DNA of 64,000 nucleotides from the NCBI GenBank assembly GCA_021432605.1, contig MU271149.1, positions 1,674,001-1,738,000 on the forward strand. The letters run 5' to 3'. This document shows positions 44,133 to 57,200 of the stretch, piece by piece. The DNA comes from Coniochaeta sp. PMI_546. Its lineage: Eukaryota > Ascomycota > Sordariomycetes > Coniochaetales > Coniochaetaceae. Every line of letters begins with the position of its first letter. Position 1 is the first letter of the stretch. The notes beneath the pieces were generated by a model. The model did no database searches and was not told the origin of the DNA. It saw nothing but the letters and a program-made list of their open reading frames with translations. The translations under genes were made by a program, and so were the position numbers.

Positions 44133-44777
44133 TCACCGGGGAAGGACGTAGATGGGATATCTGAGAGCCTTCAGAGTGAACCTGGCTTCCTTCTCCCACT
44201 TGGCCGCCTGTCGGAGAGCTATAACCATATCGTCACGAGCTGGACCACCGCTCCCCAACATATCGCGCGCCCAGACAGTAAACCGCATACCCTTGGCGGC
44301 AAGCAGATCCCAATAGCAGCCCACCCGGCAGAGCTGGACCTGGAGCCAGCGAGTACACCAAGTCCGTCTCCGCAGACGGCGTGCGCAGCAGCTGTGCCAG
44401 ACATTGCGGACGGCTCGCCAGCACCCCCGCGGCAGCCACCGCCGCCGGGGCAACGGGAAAGCGTTCAACACCATTAGACGGTCGAAGATGAGCAATGCCT
44501 CGGTCCGAGCCTGAGCGGCTTCCATGCGGTCCAGGAGGTTCAGGGGGTTGTCGTGCTGGGTCCGGGCATGGCTGCTGCGGAACTGCTGCGACGGCGGCGC
44601 CCGGCAGTCGGACCTTGCCAAGGCCTCGGTCCGAGTCTGGGCGGCTTCCAGCCTCTCCAACCGGTCCATGACCGTCTGGTCTAAGGCTGCCGCACTGAGG
44701 TAGGTGAATCTCAAGGGGACAGCGGGCACGTGCCCCGGCGTGGTGCTGTACGGGGGCGGCGGGAGCTCGGTCTCCAT
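44133..44777 (-). pseudogene. Hypothetical protein gene, frame disturbed in the middle
   Basis: Open for 214 codons from METELPPPPYSTTPG, which includes a PPxY-type motif. Two related segments, RLEAAQTRTEAL and RMEAAQARTEAL, come from a 28-base direct repeat. The last about 55 residues (MRFTVWARDML...RYPIYVLP) look like normal protein. Between about 44460 and 44290 this frame turns Arg/Trp/Cys-rich, while the neighbouring frame reads a typical Ala/Leu/Ser/Thr protein (VLASRPQCLAQLLRTPSAE) with G/C third bases. Two compensating frameshifts, an unusual intron or sequence errors would explain this. Function unknown; conserved-looking ends suggest a once-functional or still functional gene. Confidence 0.45.
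44497..44650. repeat. 28-base direct repeat within the hypothetical gene
   Basis: Copies at 44497-44524 and 44623-44650 differ at two bases. On the minus strand they encode the repeated MEAAQARTEA-like and LEAAQTRTEA-like segments. Confidence 0.8.
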
Positions 44778-46745
44778 CGGGGCTATCGGGCTGTGTAGCT
44801 TAGGGGCAAGATGAGTGCGCGGTGCGTCGTTGATTGGGAGACTTGTGCAGGCTTCACCAGAGTTGTGCTCGCTTGGTCGAGAAACTGACAGTTGGTGAAT
44901 CGTAGTTGATGAACTCGATCGAGGGGTTTGTCAAGAGTTAGGGAGTTTATTTGCTGTGTAAGACTTGCTGTCGGACAGCAATGAAAGCCTTTATGGGAGA
45001 CTCGGAGGATGAAGTCGGGGCGCCTTTGCTTGTTGGAGGTAAAGAAGCTCTGCCATCTTGGCCTTCTTAAGGTTCTCTCTATCCGACTGTCCGCAATGTC
45101 CGCGTTACGGCAGCACCTATTGTTGGTAAAGTAGCCTTTTGATATGGAACGTGGTGCGGCATAAGCTTTTCCACGGAGGCAGAACAATCTTATCCAGCTG
45201 TCAGATCAGAGAAAGCATCGCAGCATGGCAAAGCTCGGAGGCACCAACGGCTGAGTTGCGCAGTACACGGAATTGTGATACTCTGAAAGTGCGTCCGATT
45301 CGAAACCTCTCGGCTGCAACCCCGGTTTTCTTGTTCTCTGACAAAGTGGTGTTTTCTCGATTGAAGGGAGCGCCATGACAGCACCGGAGACTGCCCAGCT
45401 TTGAATGACAGTAGTTTCGTCACCTGATTCTTTTCAGGTTGCAGGCTGAAGATATATTACCGAGTCTTTGGACCCAGAGACGAGCGCAAGACCACCGTCA
45501 GCAAGCTGAGAAGATGTCGACGGGCTGGGTCGAACAGCGATTACGTGATGTCCATGTAGACTAGTATCCTGCAGCTGGAAAGGAAGACATGATCTCTTGG
45601 CCAATAGGTTCATTTTCGTTTGTCAGGAGGGTTTGAAGTGTAACATGCGCCAAAGGAAGAGGCAGTCGAAATTCAGTGCTTTTGAATCGGCAAAAGTCGT
45701 CGAGATGTCCATTTGATGAATGGTCTTGCTGTTTCCAAGCCAGGTAAACATATCTCCCGATGCTCCTGTCACAGCGCGTTAGTTACTTGTGACGTCGTCT
45801 GTACACGAGCGGATGCCATTTTCTAGGTATCTCATTTTCCTCAACACGCGTATTCCACCGACATGCTGTTGATCCATCGGGCAGATTCCTACACTGAGCT
45901 TATACTCGCTGTAAAAAGTTTCCGAGCCATCCGACTGTCCACCATCCAAAAAGGAAGGACGGCGTGCCAAGCAATGATGGGCATGGGGACATCACTAAGC
46001 CTAATGCAAGCCACGCGGCGGCTTCAATGCAGGGTCGACGGCGGGGACGCATCGCGGCTGTGGCTGCAATGTTACAGCACGCGACAAGACACTTACCGCA
46101 GCAACACTGCCAGATTGCCATTGATGACCATGATGATGATACTCGCCGTCTCACAGCATCGGCGAATCCTCCAGGGCCAGGCTGTGCAGAGTCAACATGC
46201 TGATCTTAGCCGCTTCTCACCTAGATGTTCACGGCGTACAGAGCGGACACGGGCACCACAAAGATCCCGCGGGTCTCAGACTCCACTGAACGGCCTCGGA
46301 ATGCCGAGACCAGAGGCGGGAATCGACGAATCCAATTGTCGATTCCATGTGATTGCGTCACGAAAATCGAGGCTGTCCACCAAGGACCCCGTCTTGGAGA
46401 TCCGCGGATCCGCATTGCCCAGGCGGTTAATGGTTTTATTTAGGTCGTACCAACAAGTGCGACGACTTCTTAATTGACTGCGCGACCACTTCTCCCTCGC
46501 CGTTGTACCGTTCATCGTTCACTCTTCACTCCCTTTCGACGCCGTGATCTTCGTTGTAGCGCCTAAACATTGCCTTGCGATGCGACTGCGCTAGACATTG
46601 CGCTCGTAGGAACTATCTAAACGCATATATCACGGGAGCATATTTGATACCTAGCTTTTGGTGGCATTTTCCCCGAAAGCTATGAAAGCTGTGTCCTAAA
46701 CTTCAATAATCATCATTAGCACGAGCTTCTCTGGACCCCGCTATC
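44778..46745. other. Gene-poor stretch upstream of phospholipase B
   Basis: About 2 kb. Overlapping frames on both strands near 45860-46515 were inspected. A minus-strand piece at 46221-46515 has protein-like text and good donor sites, but I could not assemble a consistent gene, so none is called. Confidence 0.4.
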
Positions 46746-48740
46746 ATGCATCTCCAAGCGTCCCTCCCAATAACCCTCCTCCACCTGCTACTGGCAGCCA
46801 CATCCCTCGCCGGCCCCCAAGGCGACCTCCCACACAACCCAGGCGCCCAGCTCCTCTCCGACCTCGCTGCCCTCACCCACCGCGCCCTCGCCGACTCCCC
46901 GAGCGGCGGCTACGCACCATCAGTGATAACATGCCCGGCTACCCGGCCCACAGTCCGCCGCGCCGACCGCCTGTCCCAAAACGAAACCTCATGGCTCTCG
47001 AAGCGGCGGCCGCTCACCGTCGACCCCATGGTCGACCTGCTTACGCGGGCCAACATAACCGACTTTGACGCCGCGACCTACATCCGGAATGCCGCGGCCA
47101 ACAACCTCTCCGCTCTACCCAACATCGCCATTGCCGCCTCGGGAGGCGGTTACCGGGCGCTCATGAACGGCGCCGGGTTCCTCAAGGCCGCAGATAACAG
47201 GATACAAGGGACCACAGCCGGGGGCGGGATTGGAGGTCTGCTGCAGGCAGCGACATATCTGGCCGGTCTGTCCGGCGGCGGCTGGTTGGTCGGAAGTCTC
47301 TTCGCAAACAACTTCTCCACAGTCGAGACCCTCCAGCGCGGCAGCCAGGGCAGCAGCGTCTGGAGGTTCGACAGGTCCATCTTCGCGGGGCCCGAAGACA
47401 GCGGCATCAGCATCGTCAACACGGCCGAGTACTGGGTCGACGTGGCGGACCAGGTCGCCTCCAAGGCCGATGTCGGCTTCGACACCAGCATAACGGATTA
47501 TTGGGGCCGCGCGCTGAGCTACCAGCTCGTCAACGCCACCGACGGCGGGCCCGCGTACACGTTCTCGAGCATTGCGGACACGCCCAACTTCCAGCAGGCG
47601 GACACGCCCTTCCCCATTCTCGTGGCAGACGGCCGCGCGCCGGGCGAGACCATCATCTCGCTCAACGCAACAAACTTCGAGTTCAACCCCTTCGAGATGG
47701 GCAGCTGGGACCCGACCGTGTACGGCTTCGCGCCCACAAAGTACCTGGCGTCCAACTTCTCCGGCGGAGTGGTGCCTTCCAACGGCAGTTGCGTGGCAGG
47801 CTTCGACCAGATCGGCTACGTGATGGGCACCTCCTCGTCCCTGTTCAACCAGTTCCTCCTCACCAACCTAACCGAGCTTAACGTGCCCGCCTTCGTCATC
47901 AAGGCCATTACCGACGTCCTGGAGAGCCTGGGCAACAACAACAACGACATTGCGCAGTACACCCCCAATCCCTTCCTGGGGTGGTCCAACGCCACCAACC
48001 CCGGCGCGCACAGCCTCGAGCTATCCCTCGTCGACGGCGGCGAGGACCTGCAGAACATCCCGCTCAACCCCCTCATCCAACCCGTCCGGGACGTGGACGT
48101 CATCTTCGCCATAGACAGCAGCGCCGACACGACCGTGTACTGGCCCAACGGCACCGCCCTCCGCGCCACCTACGACAGACAGTTCGTCTCCATCGCCAAC
48201 GGCACCGCATTCCCCTCCGTGCCCGACGCCAACACCTTCATCAACAAAGGGCTGAACTCGCGCCCGACCTTCTTCGGCTGCGACGCCGGCAATTTCAGCC
48301 AAGGGGTGACTGTTCCGCCGCTGTTGGTGTACATCCCCAACGCGCCGTACACGGCGTTCAGCAACGTGTCGACCTTTGACCCGAGTTACCCGACCGAGCA
48401 GCGGGATCAGATCATCGAGAATGCGTACAATGGCGCGACGCAGGGTAACGGGAGTCTGGACGCGCACTGGCCGACGTGCGTCGGCTGTGCGGTGCTGAGC
48501 AGGAGCTTGTGGAAGACGAACACCACCGTGCCGAAGGTGTGTCAAGACTGCTTTACCCGCTACTGTTGGGATGGGAGTCTCGACTCTGCCGACAATGGGC
48601 CGTACTATCCGGGGTTGAAAATTGCGAATGGGACCGCCGGGTCGAAGAGTGCGGGGGCTGCGGTGAAGCCGGGTCGGTGGGGGATGGTGGGCACGGCGGT
48701 CGCGACGGTTGTGCTGGGTGTGTATCTGTCGGCGGTCTAG
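46746..48740 (+). CDS. GPI-anchored phospholipase B / lysophospholipase
   Basis: Single exon, 664 aa. Signal peptide about residues 1-22. The cPLA2-type catalytic domain has [14 protein letters not shown] (oxyanion loop, Arg137), nucleophile Ser176 in GLSGGGW, and the catalytic Asp in [13 protein letters not shown]. Many N-x-S/T sites are present. C-terminal C-x2-C and C-x2-C...YC pairs are typical of fungal PLBs. The protein ends with a short hydrophilic Ser/Gly/Ala patch and a hydrophobic tail ([18 protein letters not shown]), a GPI-attachment signal. PLBs remove acyl chains from phospholipids and lysophospholipids at the cell surface and are linked to nutrient release and host interaction. 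Confidence 0.94.
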   Translation: MHLQASLPITLLHLLLAATSLAGPQGDLPHNPGAQLLSDLAALTHRALADSPSGGYAPSVITCPATRPTVRRADRLSQNETSWLSKRRPLTVDPMVDLLTRANITDFDAATYIRNAAANNLSALPNIAIAASGGGYRALMNGAGFLKAADNRIQGTTAGGGIGGLLQAATYLAGLSGGGWLVGSLFANNFSTVETLQRGSQGSSVWRFDRSIFAGPEDSGISIVNTAEYWVDVADQVASKADVGFDTSITDYWGRALSYQLVNATDGGPAYTFSSIADTPNFQQADTPFPILVADGRAPGETIISLNATNFEFNPFEMGSWDPTVYGFAPTKYLASNFSGGVVPSNGSCVAGFDQIGYVMGTSSSLFNQFLLTNLTELNVPAFVIKAITDVLESLGNNNNDIAQYTPNPFLGWSNATNPGAHSLELSLVDGGEDLQNIPLNPLIQPVRDVDVIFAIDSSADTTVYWPNGTALRATYDRQFVSIANGTAFPSVPDANTFINKGLNSRPTFFGCDAGNFSQGVTVPPLLVYIPNAPYTAFSNVSTFDPSYPTEQRDQIIENAYNGATQGNGSLDAHWPTCVGCAVLSRSLWKTNTTVPKVCQDCFTRYCWDGSLDSADNGPYYPGLKIANGTAGSKSAGAAVKPGRWGMVGTAVATVVLGVYLSAV

Positions 48741-49422
48741 GAAATCGCGGGATGGTGGTTGTGGACGCGGTCGTGGCTTGATTTCGAACTGTTGGCTTGG
48801 TCGGTAATGATTTTGTTGCGTGTTATGCATGCGATCTGCAGGCTGGCAAGCACAGGCGTTTGGATCTGGTAAGATGTTAATGGCATCATCGGAAACGGGG
48901 TATCGTCCAAGGGGCATGGTGGAAAAGACAGGCTCATACGGCTTCCACGTGGCAGGATATGACAGATGTAAAAGTAATTGAAGCAGAGCTCAGGAGAAAT
49001 GCCCTCCCAAGAAGCAAACATGGGGCGAAATCGGAATGCTCTATTTGTCATAAGTCGGGAGCTATGTAGTATTGCTTGCTCCGTACTCCCTTGACCGTAA
49101 ATACCCTCGGAGGCTGCTGGACCACCGCTGTCACAGAGTTGGTATCATACATCTCCATCAATCAGTATGCATCGCCCGCTTTTCTGCGACTAGAATGTTG
49201 TGTGAAAATGAAACTCGTTTCGTGAAATCATCAGTGTCGGTATCGACCTCGTTGAGCTGAGAGATAACCCGTGAAAACTTCGCTTCGAACCGTGGTGACA
49301 ATCTGTCCATTGATGCGTCTATCTCGACAGTCGTCCGTCTGTAGCGTTGTAACCTCTTCGTCTAAGAGGCTCAGAAAAAACGTATATATCCGACAGGGTG
49401 GGCCGATGACAAGCTAGACTTG
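48741..49422. other. Convergent intergenic region
   Basis: About 680 bases between the stops of the phospholipase B and caspase-like genes. No gene or element recognised. Confidence 0.5.
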
Positions 49423-51208
49423 TCATCGAAACGTAATGCGGTAAGGACCATCCACCTTCACGTCCTTGACGCCGTCTGGCATCATTCGAAGCCATTCCGA
49501 CCACTTTTCCATGTTGACATCATCGTCTGTCAAGCGAAAGGTGAGGGTCAAATGGGCGCCGGTGCCGGTGCCGGTGCCGTTCTGTACGCTATCGAAAGCG
49601 TAAGCTGAAGTGCTCCTAGGTATCGGCGCCAGAGAGATGGACGGCAAACGCGCATCGCCACTGATCTGTAGGTGCAGTGGGGAGGGGAAGCTCGTTATGA
49701 CCTCCTGCTCTGGATACCGATCCTGGATCATTTTGGGATAGTAGGACGACAGGAGCTTGGCATGTATCTCAGCAGCCGATACATGCTCAAAGCTCTTCTG
49801 GCTAGTTCTACTCAACAGTTCGGAAATCGCTCGTGTGAACTTGTTCCGACCGATGTTTTTGCTGACATCCTCTCCGTTTGAGGCGGCGAGCAGCTCAAAG
49901 ACGCCTTGCTTGCGCTGGAGCGTCGAGGATGGGTAGTATGCGGCGTCCATGAGAAGCAGGACATCCGAGCTAGCCTCTTCGAGAATCTGCTGGAGGCCGC
50001 TCCACCTGGCGGATGCAGCGTCGGGGCTTCTGGAGCTATCGTAGAGGTTAGCGAGACAGCAAACAATGGCGAATAGAGTTGGATTACCTTGCAAGAACCA
50101 TCTCTCGGTCGGCATCGAGATAGCTGTGGCCATTGTAATAAACAATCTTCAGATCATCGCGCTGGTCGTGTTGCTCGACAAAGGCGGTAATCGTTGAAGA
50201 CAGCCACTTCCAAGAACTTTTGCAGTTCTCGGACGGTGATGGGATCGGCTTGGTATATAACGTATAGTTGTAGTGGCTGTTCAGGATGGAAGACAGTTGA
50301 TCCATGGCATCTTTGGCGCCTGGTTTGTCGTCGTCGTCCTCCCAATGGAGGAGCAGCACTTGGGCAGTCCTATACCGACCCCGATAAGGGTCGGCCAGAA
50401 TCCTGGATGCAAGGCCTTGAATGTCACCTTTCGGGCTCTCCAGACCAGTAAACGGCGTGTAGGGTGTCACTTTGTCGGGGCGAGGTCCGGACGGTAATGG
50501 AGTCCGAATCCGCGAGTCGCTGAGCGTCGAACGGCCCGGCTGATGAGTCGGCGTCGTGTCTATGTCCATCTCATGCGGGTCATGGTAGACAGACGGAGCA
50601 GAACCGAGCACGGACGCAGAAGGACTGGCTCTACGCCCAGTAGGAGAGACGGGGGCGAGGTGTTGCATGGTAGGGCTGTGAGGTCTGAACTTGGCGACAG
50701 CTTCATCCCAACTGATGCCGTGGTGACGCGGATCGCACTACAAAGTGTTAGTATGCCAGACTCGGCAAATGACTGAAAGAACCGTGCTCACAGCAACACG
50801 CCGCCGCCTGCAGTCGGGACACGCCCGTAGTTTTCGTATCAACGCCGCTCTTTCGCGTTGTTCAGCTGACAGGGGCCCGGTACGCCGCCTGCTGGGTCTT
50901 CGATGTGGTGCGGTGTCGGCATCTGTAACAGAGAACACAGCGTGGCCATTGAAGCTGTGGGTGGGCGACTCGACACTGAGGGCAGTGGCGGCAGTGTCGT
51001 TAGAGGTAATTGTTGCTACCGTAGAGGTAGTGGCAGTTGTCGACGTGGACGATATGGTGTCCTTCCTCACCGGCGGTGAGGCGGACCCATTGTGGCGATC
51101 ATGCTCACCAGGAGACGACTGCGACTCAGGACTTGCAGGTAGGTTGGAGCCGTTCCGTGACTCCTCGTTAATAGGCGGAGCCTCAGCCAGACTAGGAGCT
51201 GGATGCAT
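49423..51208 (-). CDS. Fungal caspase-fold protein lacking the catalytic Cys
   Basis: Three exons: 51208-50792, 50737-50088 and 50035-49423, 559 aa. Introns of 54 and 52 nt have GTGAGC/TTGTAG with a TACTAAC branch and GTAATC/GATAG with a GCTAAC branch. A Ser/Thr-rich N-terminus precedes ALIRKLRACPDCRRRRVACDPRHHGISWDEA (about 126-155), a Cys/His motif found at the N-terminus of a fungal caspase-like family. After a Pro/Ser linker comes a C14-like domain with LKIVYYNGHSYLD in the His region and SDVLLLMDAAYY where active relatives have an Asp-Cys-Cys-type site. Both catalytic positions look altered (GHG to GHS, Cys to Ala). It is probably a scaffold or regulator rather than a protease. A (Gly-Thr)n run sits near the C-terminus. 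Confidence 0.8.
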
Positions 51209-54200
51209 CCTTTAACTCGGTGACTCTTTAGATATGCCGCAATCCCATGTTCGAGATCATGAGCACAGATGGAAGGTTTACAAGCCCCCTCAAAATCTGG
51301 ATAAAGACAAGCAGAGAAGGCCGTGCAACACGGCTGTAAACCACTCAGTCCTGTTGTGCGTAGCCCGCAGCGAGTCAATTGATGCGAATCAGGAGAGGCA
51401 AATGAATGAGAATGTGTTCGAGGTAAAGGAATCACTAAAAGAATGGAATTTTCGAGACCTCGAGACCTCGGTGTCGGTGAGGAAGGTGAAGGGGTGAAGA
51501 GTGAGGGGGGGCGAATTCTGGATGGCGTGTGTCGCGCCAGGGAAGCTCCAAGGAGAGAAAGTCAATTGCCCTTGGAGGAAATAGCTGCGCGAGTTGCACA
51601 AGGGAAAAATTGGTCTTCGGCGCACGACGACCCGCACCACACCGAATGCCGAGGACGGAGAGTCGATCGTGGGCGCCAACAGTACCAGTTCTACCAGTTC
51701 TTGGAGTAGTGCGAGAGGATTACTGTAGGAGTGTGGTTGTGAATGCGGTCGAGGTGTGCAAAAGTGTCACTAGTGTTCGGGCTGGACCCAGAGTTTTGAG
51801 CGCCAACGCAACGCGACGCCAGGCCGGACCGGAAGACGCTCCCTGCATTCAACCTCGGCGGCTGGCGAGGATGAAGCAGAAAAAAAAAAGATTCACTAGC
51901 GTCGTTCAAGGGGAATCAAGGGACTTGCAGGTTGGCCTGGGTGGGCAGCGGTGCAGCCACCGGAAGTGGGCTCGTTCCACCCTTGCAACTGCGGGAAAGG
52001 CCGTTGCCTTATTACGGAGCGCTGGGCCGAGATCGATCGCTTAGTAGATGCTGTCGATTGTCGACAGGTGCGTGCTAGCCATGTAAGTGTAGTGTAGGCC
52101 AAAAAGGTAATGATGACACAGACTATAATACCGCGGAAGTATAGTTATAGGGTAGGTGATAGATAGTATGGTGGGTGCAGTGACCAACGCCTAATGTTGG
52201 TAGCGACTGTTCGAGAAAGTTGTCAAGGCAGATAGATCTGAGAAGGACGGGGGAAAGAAAGAACAAAAGTCATTGAACTTCTTGGCCCACGGTTGGGGGA
52301 GTCGGTTAATAAGGAAGGTGCGGGCTGGGAGGGTTTTGCATGCGGGATGACCAGGCCCGTCACAGGTGTGCTTAACAAAACGACTTCGCAACACCGCGGA
52401 CTGTCAGTGTAGAAAATGAGAGCACGCGATAGGCTCGATAATGGTCGGGCACGGAGGGGTTGTGTTGATCTGTATCGGGGGATTATGTGTTTATTTCCTC
52501 ACAGCCAGACAGCCAGACAATACAGTAAGTAGAGGTATACCTTACATAGTAGTCGAATTTACACTATTCATCATGAAGATTAGGTACCTTAGCTTAGCTT
52601 GAAGCAGTCATGGTGCCCTCCTTTCCCCGTGTCGCTCTTGCCTCGAATCACAGCCAACAAGGCTTCTCGACGGCCAATGAACGTGATGATGTTTGCTGTC
52701 AACCAATTACTGGGAAATTAGAACTTATCCGCCTTCAGGTTCTCCCAGCTGTCATGCTACCTTGGCCATCCGTCCCAGATGGCGCACCCGGGCACTGAGG
52801 ACAACGTTCGCTCCTTCCCAAAACCACCCTTTGGCCTTTGCACTGTCAACTGTCGGGGTCATCAGCATTTCCAAGTAGGGAGGCAAGGAAGGTACCTTCC
52901 TTTACCCTCCCTCCGACAGCAAGCTGAAGCACGGCAGCACGACAGCACGACAGCACGACGGCGCGGCGGGGCTTGAAGTCTCTCCGCGCGAACCCCAAGT
53001 TCACGTCGCCGCCCCCCGCATCGGTCCACCTCTGACATCTTCACCCCCAACTCCAACATGGCCCCCTTTCATGTCCCCCATCCTGCAAAGTCAACGCGAT
53101 GCCAGCAAACGTCCACTGCCACACTCCGCATTCTCTGCCCTCGGCCCAATCCTGGGCCAAGCCGATGCTCTCCATCATTATCCTTCTGCCGCAACTCGAC
53201 AGCATTTCTTACCTTCCAGTCCCAAAACCTTCCCCCCAACGACACCGAGATGAGCCAATGGTGCGGTTCACCGGGTCATGCCGCCAGCCTCACCGTGAAT
53301 TGCCCATCCGATAGGTCATCCTGGGGGAGTCCGGGGTTCTACTTTTCTGAGCCGTGAGGCTATCCTGGCGTCAAGTGCACTACGGTAGGCTTCTCACTTC
53401 GTTAGCGCCGCGTCCGCCGCTCCCTTTGGCGAAGCGTCGTGGGGTAATATTGCGATCATTTGCCCTGCACTTCTCAGACCGTGCTATGTTGCACTTCACA
53501 CCCAGCCATTCTATAACAAGCGTTCCGACGGGCCTGCCGTGCAACCCGGTGAAGTTACACAATTCCCTGGAGCCTCATCCGAGATCGTCCAAAGTGCTCT
53601 GCATGTGGACATTGCATAAATAACGGCAGAAATAAGGGGGGCTGACCACACTTCCTAGCTAGAAGTGCAGGCTTCCCTCACCTTATCATCACCACCCCAG
53701 AAGGGGACCATGCTGATGGACACGGCGAGCTGAATGACGGATGGGTTGTCCTGATCGTGGCCTCCAACCTCTAAGGCCGCAAGCCGTGATAAACAATGCT
53801 CTTCCTGGAGGCTCACCTTGCTCAATCACGACAGGTGCCCTCAAGAAGCCTTGATAACAACATCTCCTTGCAACCCCAATCCTGCTATCGCCACGCTTCA
53901 TACATCATTCCACCTCCGCAAGTCGTTGCAACCACACCAACACCATCACAGACTCAGTTCACTGCTTGGGATACATGACAGTCCAGGTCAGCCTCGCCAC
54001 AGAGGCACACACTCACTGTCAAGTCGGCCGCTTCCCGCAAGTTCCATCCCAAACAGGCACGCTTGCTTCGGCCTCTTCCAAGACTACACCGGTCCCATGT
54101 CTTCTTCGGCCAGCGAGGTGTGCCCGCAGTTGCGAAGCGCCAGCCGTTTGAGTTTGCCATTCACGTCACACGTCTCGATCCGAGAAGTCAAGGCTCACCG

Positions 54201-57200
54201 AGACTAGGTCGCTGGCTGAAATCTCGATGAGTTGACTGGAGCATCTCGAAATGATTCGTCGGAGTAGAATTGTGAGAGACTCTAAACAGGGTTGCGCGCT
54301 ACGAACGGTAAAGACACATTTCACCGAGCCTAGTGGCTGCAATATGCACGTACACTTGTCGCTTCTCTATTCCGCTGTAGGTCAATTATCGCACTTTTCC
54401 CGTCCTATCACCATTCCCGTCATGCTCCCGCAGCGCCGCATTTTTCTGCATTAGCTCTTGGCGGACGGGACACACCCAACCTGTACCACGTCGCTGCTCG
54501 GCGCGATTACCTCAGAATCGGGACTCCATCGCTTTTGCTGACGGCCTGTCGAGTTCATCGTGAGCCGCGCGTGAGAGCTCTCAACATCTGCGAGTGAAAA
54601 ACAGCGAGTCTTGACTGCAGGAATTCAGTCATTCGCGCCGAACCCTCGATGCAGCTAGGATGAAGCGAGACTACGCCAAATATGCACCTTGGCTCACCAT
54701 ACCCCCATATCATACAGCTGAGAGAGTCCAGTGAACTGTCATCTGGTGCTCCTGGCTATTCTTGGCCTATTCCCTTCCTGGCTCCCTGGGACACCCTCTG
54801 CGACACGTGTTTTGATATCACCGAGGACTGCACGCTTGATGGACCCGCTGAGGCATTTCTCGCCCGCATCCTCTGCCTGGCATCAAGCCCGGGGCTGTAA
54901 GCTGGCGGATAAAACCAAGGCTCACAAGCAACGAGACTCGTTGGGTCTCGATGAGACCTAACTGCCCTGACTGCCAGCTATGCCTGCTCATTGCCGGAAA
55001 GGATCAGGCACAGAACATATCTTGCACATCTGTCACGTCGAGAACTCACGCCACAATACTTGAACACAATCTGGGGTTGACGTGCCCTGCCGCGAGGAGA
55101 ACTCGGCGCAAGATTCATTACTCAATTCTGGTCCATCCAGATCACATAGCTGTATGATAGCTCAGTTCCGGTTATATGCAGTTTCCCGTTTTCCCTTGCG
55201 GACCTCATCCAGCCACAAATTACCCAAGCGGTGACTTTTGTACATGAATGGGATTTTAAGAATCTCAATACAAGCATGAAGCTCCAGCTAGATTCGGACA
55301 CCAGGCAGTGGCTTGTCTGTTGCAGACCGCACAACATGTACTGAAGTGTGACTTTCGTAAGCAATGGCCTTGCTGCAAAGTGTCCGTGGTGGCTGCCAGT
55401 CAATCGCACCTTGGGCGTGTGCAGATAGTTGCATTCGTGCGTCGACGATTATGAAGCGAAAGCCCAGCAGACACCGGAGCAAACAAGGACTGCCCATGCT
55501 CGATGCTTCAGCCGCCTATGTCACACTACTACGGGTGCTACCTAGAGCCGCCTCAGCTCATCCCTCTCAATTGCACAAGGGCGTCAAAAGCCAACTCTTC
55601 CCGCCTGTCGGCCAGCTATGCTAGCGATGGTCATCAGTCCAGGACGAGAGTTGATGTCACGGAGACAGTGCAGGACTATTCCGTGCTTTTACCGTGGAAG
55701 CTGGAAGCATGCTAGTCCACACCGAGTTTGTGAACGGGAAGAAGGTTTCAGTGGTACCGTAAGGTGACGAGCTTGCATTGGAACTCTTCGCCGACTGAAT
55801 TTTGTGTTTTACGATTGTCGTCCAATGTCCTATTTGGGGGCGCCGGTCGACGTGGAGAAGCAGGAACAAGCACGTCCGGGCGCGGCAGTTTCGCAGAAAC
55901 GCCAGAGACATAACAACGGCCTTTAAGTGTGAGAAGGAAGCAATTAAGCCCTTTCCCTATTGAGCAGCGGCATCATCTCAAGGAATGCAAATAGCGCCCC
56001 CCCCCGGGAGCTTGAGGTCTATCCGTCGTCCACGACATCTCGTAGGTCAGGTCCTTCATCCCGATACATCACATCACCGACTGCATCAGTAGTTGCGATA
56101 CTCAGCCCATCGACAATGTACAGTACATGAATCATCAACAAGCTTTGATGAAACTTATGGCTGGGTTCTGTCGTTATGTTGGCGCTGAACGTACGAGGAA
56201 GTGCGTTTGCGGGACTGTCGCACAGTCTCGGATCAGTGTTGCCGGCGAGAAATCTTCAGGCTGGCAGTTGATGGGCTATAAGGTAGGATACTCCGTTTAG
56301 CAGAGTCTTGTTCCGGACTGGCCCCGAGATTGCGTGCAATCGAGGTGGAGAGGTGGTTAGCTACTTCACGCCGTTTGCCCTGAAGTGCACTGCTCAGGGT
56401 TTCGAAGGCGGCCCAATAACAACGCTCGTGATAGAGGTTGGCTCAAGAAAGGAAACATCCATTCTGGCTGGATTCAAGTACCTTTCTGGCTCACGTGCCT
56501 CTGATCTCGAGCTACGTTGGTAACATTGGTCATCAAGGCCCATTGTTGCTCACTTGCCGGCAGAGACTGGATCTACCTGAAGGAATGCTGTGACAGCCTT
56601 CAGTGCAGAATATGCCTCACTGTTCGCAATCACCACTCGCCTTTCCGTGCTTGTGACTTGCTGGAGTGAACCGATGACGGATTCCCAATGGCTGATTGGG
56701 TGACAGGAAGGCCAGTCAGTAGGCGGAAGGCTGCAAGCATGCCCAACAACCCGAGGAACGAGCTCCTCTCGCGAGGAACGAACCACGACCAGAGAAAGGG
56801 CAATGGCACATGTTCTCCTCCCTATGGCGAGCTACCACGCGGCAAAACCAACGGGGACCCCCATTCTCGCGCCCTCGAAAACCTGCAGCTTCGACAACGG
56901 TGTAACCCCCTTAGCGGACCAATCCCGCATCCACTGCGCCGAACCTTTCGATGACCGGGACGAGGGAGCGACGCGGCACAGCTTGATCACGATCACCGCT
57001 GGCACCACGGTGTGGGTGGCAGACAGCAATGCTCACTACTAGGCACCAGAGCAGGTCTCTGGGATGAGGTCGTGCCCGTGGCCCCAGCAACGGGGGACAT
57101 TGCATCCTACGTTGCTACGTTGATCAAGACGCTGACATGTACGTATTCTGCTACTGAGCCGAGTATCTGGCGGCGATATGTTCGTCTAGCCTTTACCAAG

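Noticed and set aside
45863-46515. Overlapping frames on both strands with some splice-like sites
   Set aside because: No single reading gives a consistent start, phase and stop; left uncalled.
51529-52044. Plus-strand open frame of 171 codons
   Set aside because: Arg/Ser/Val-rich, no family match, and overlaps the probable leader region of the caspase-like gene on the other strand.
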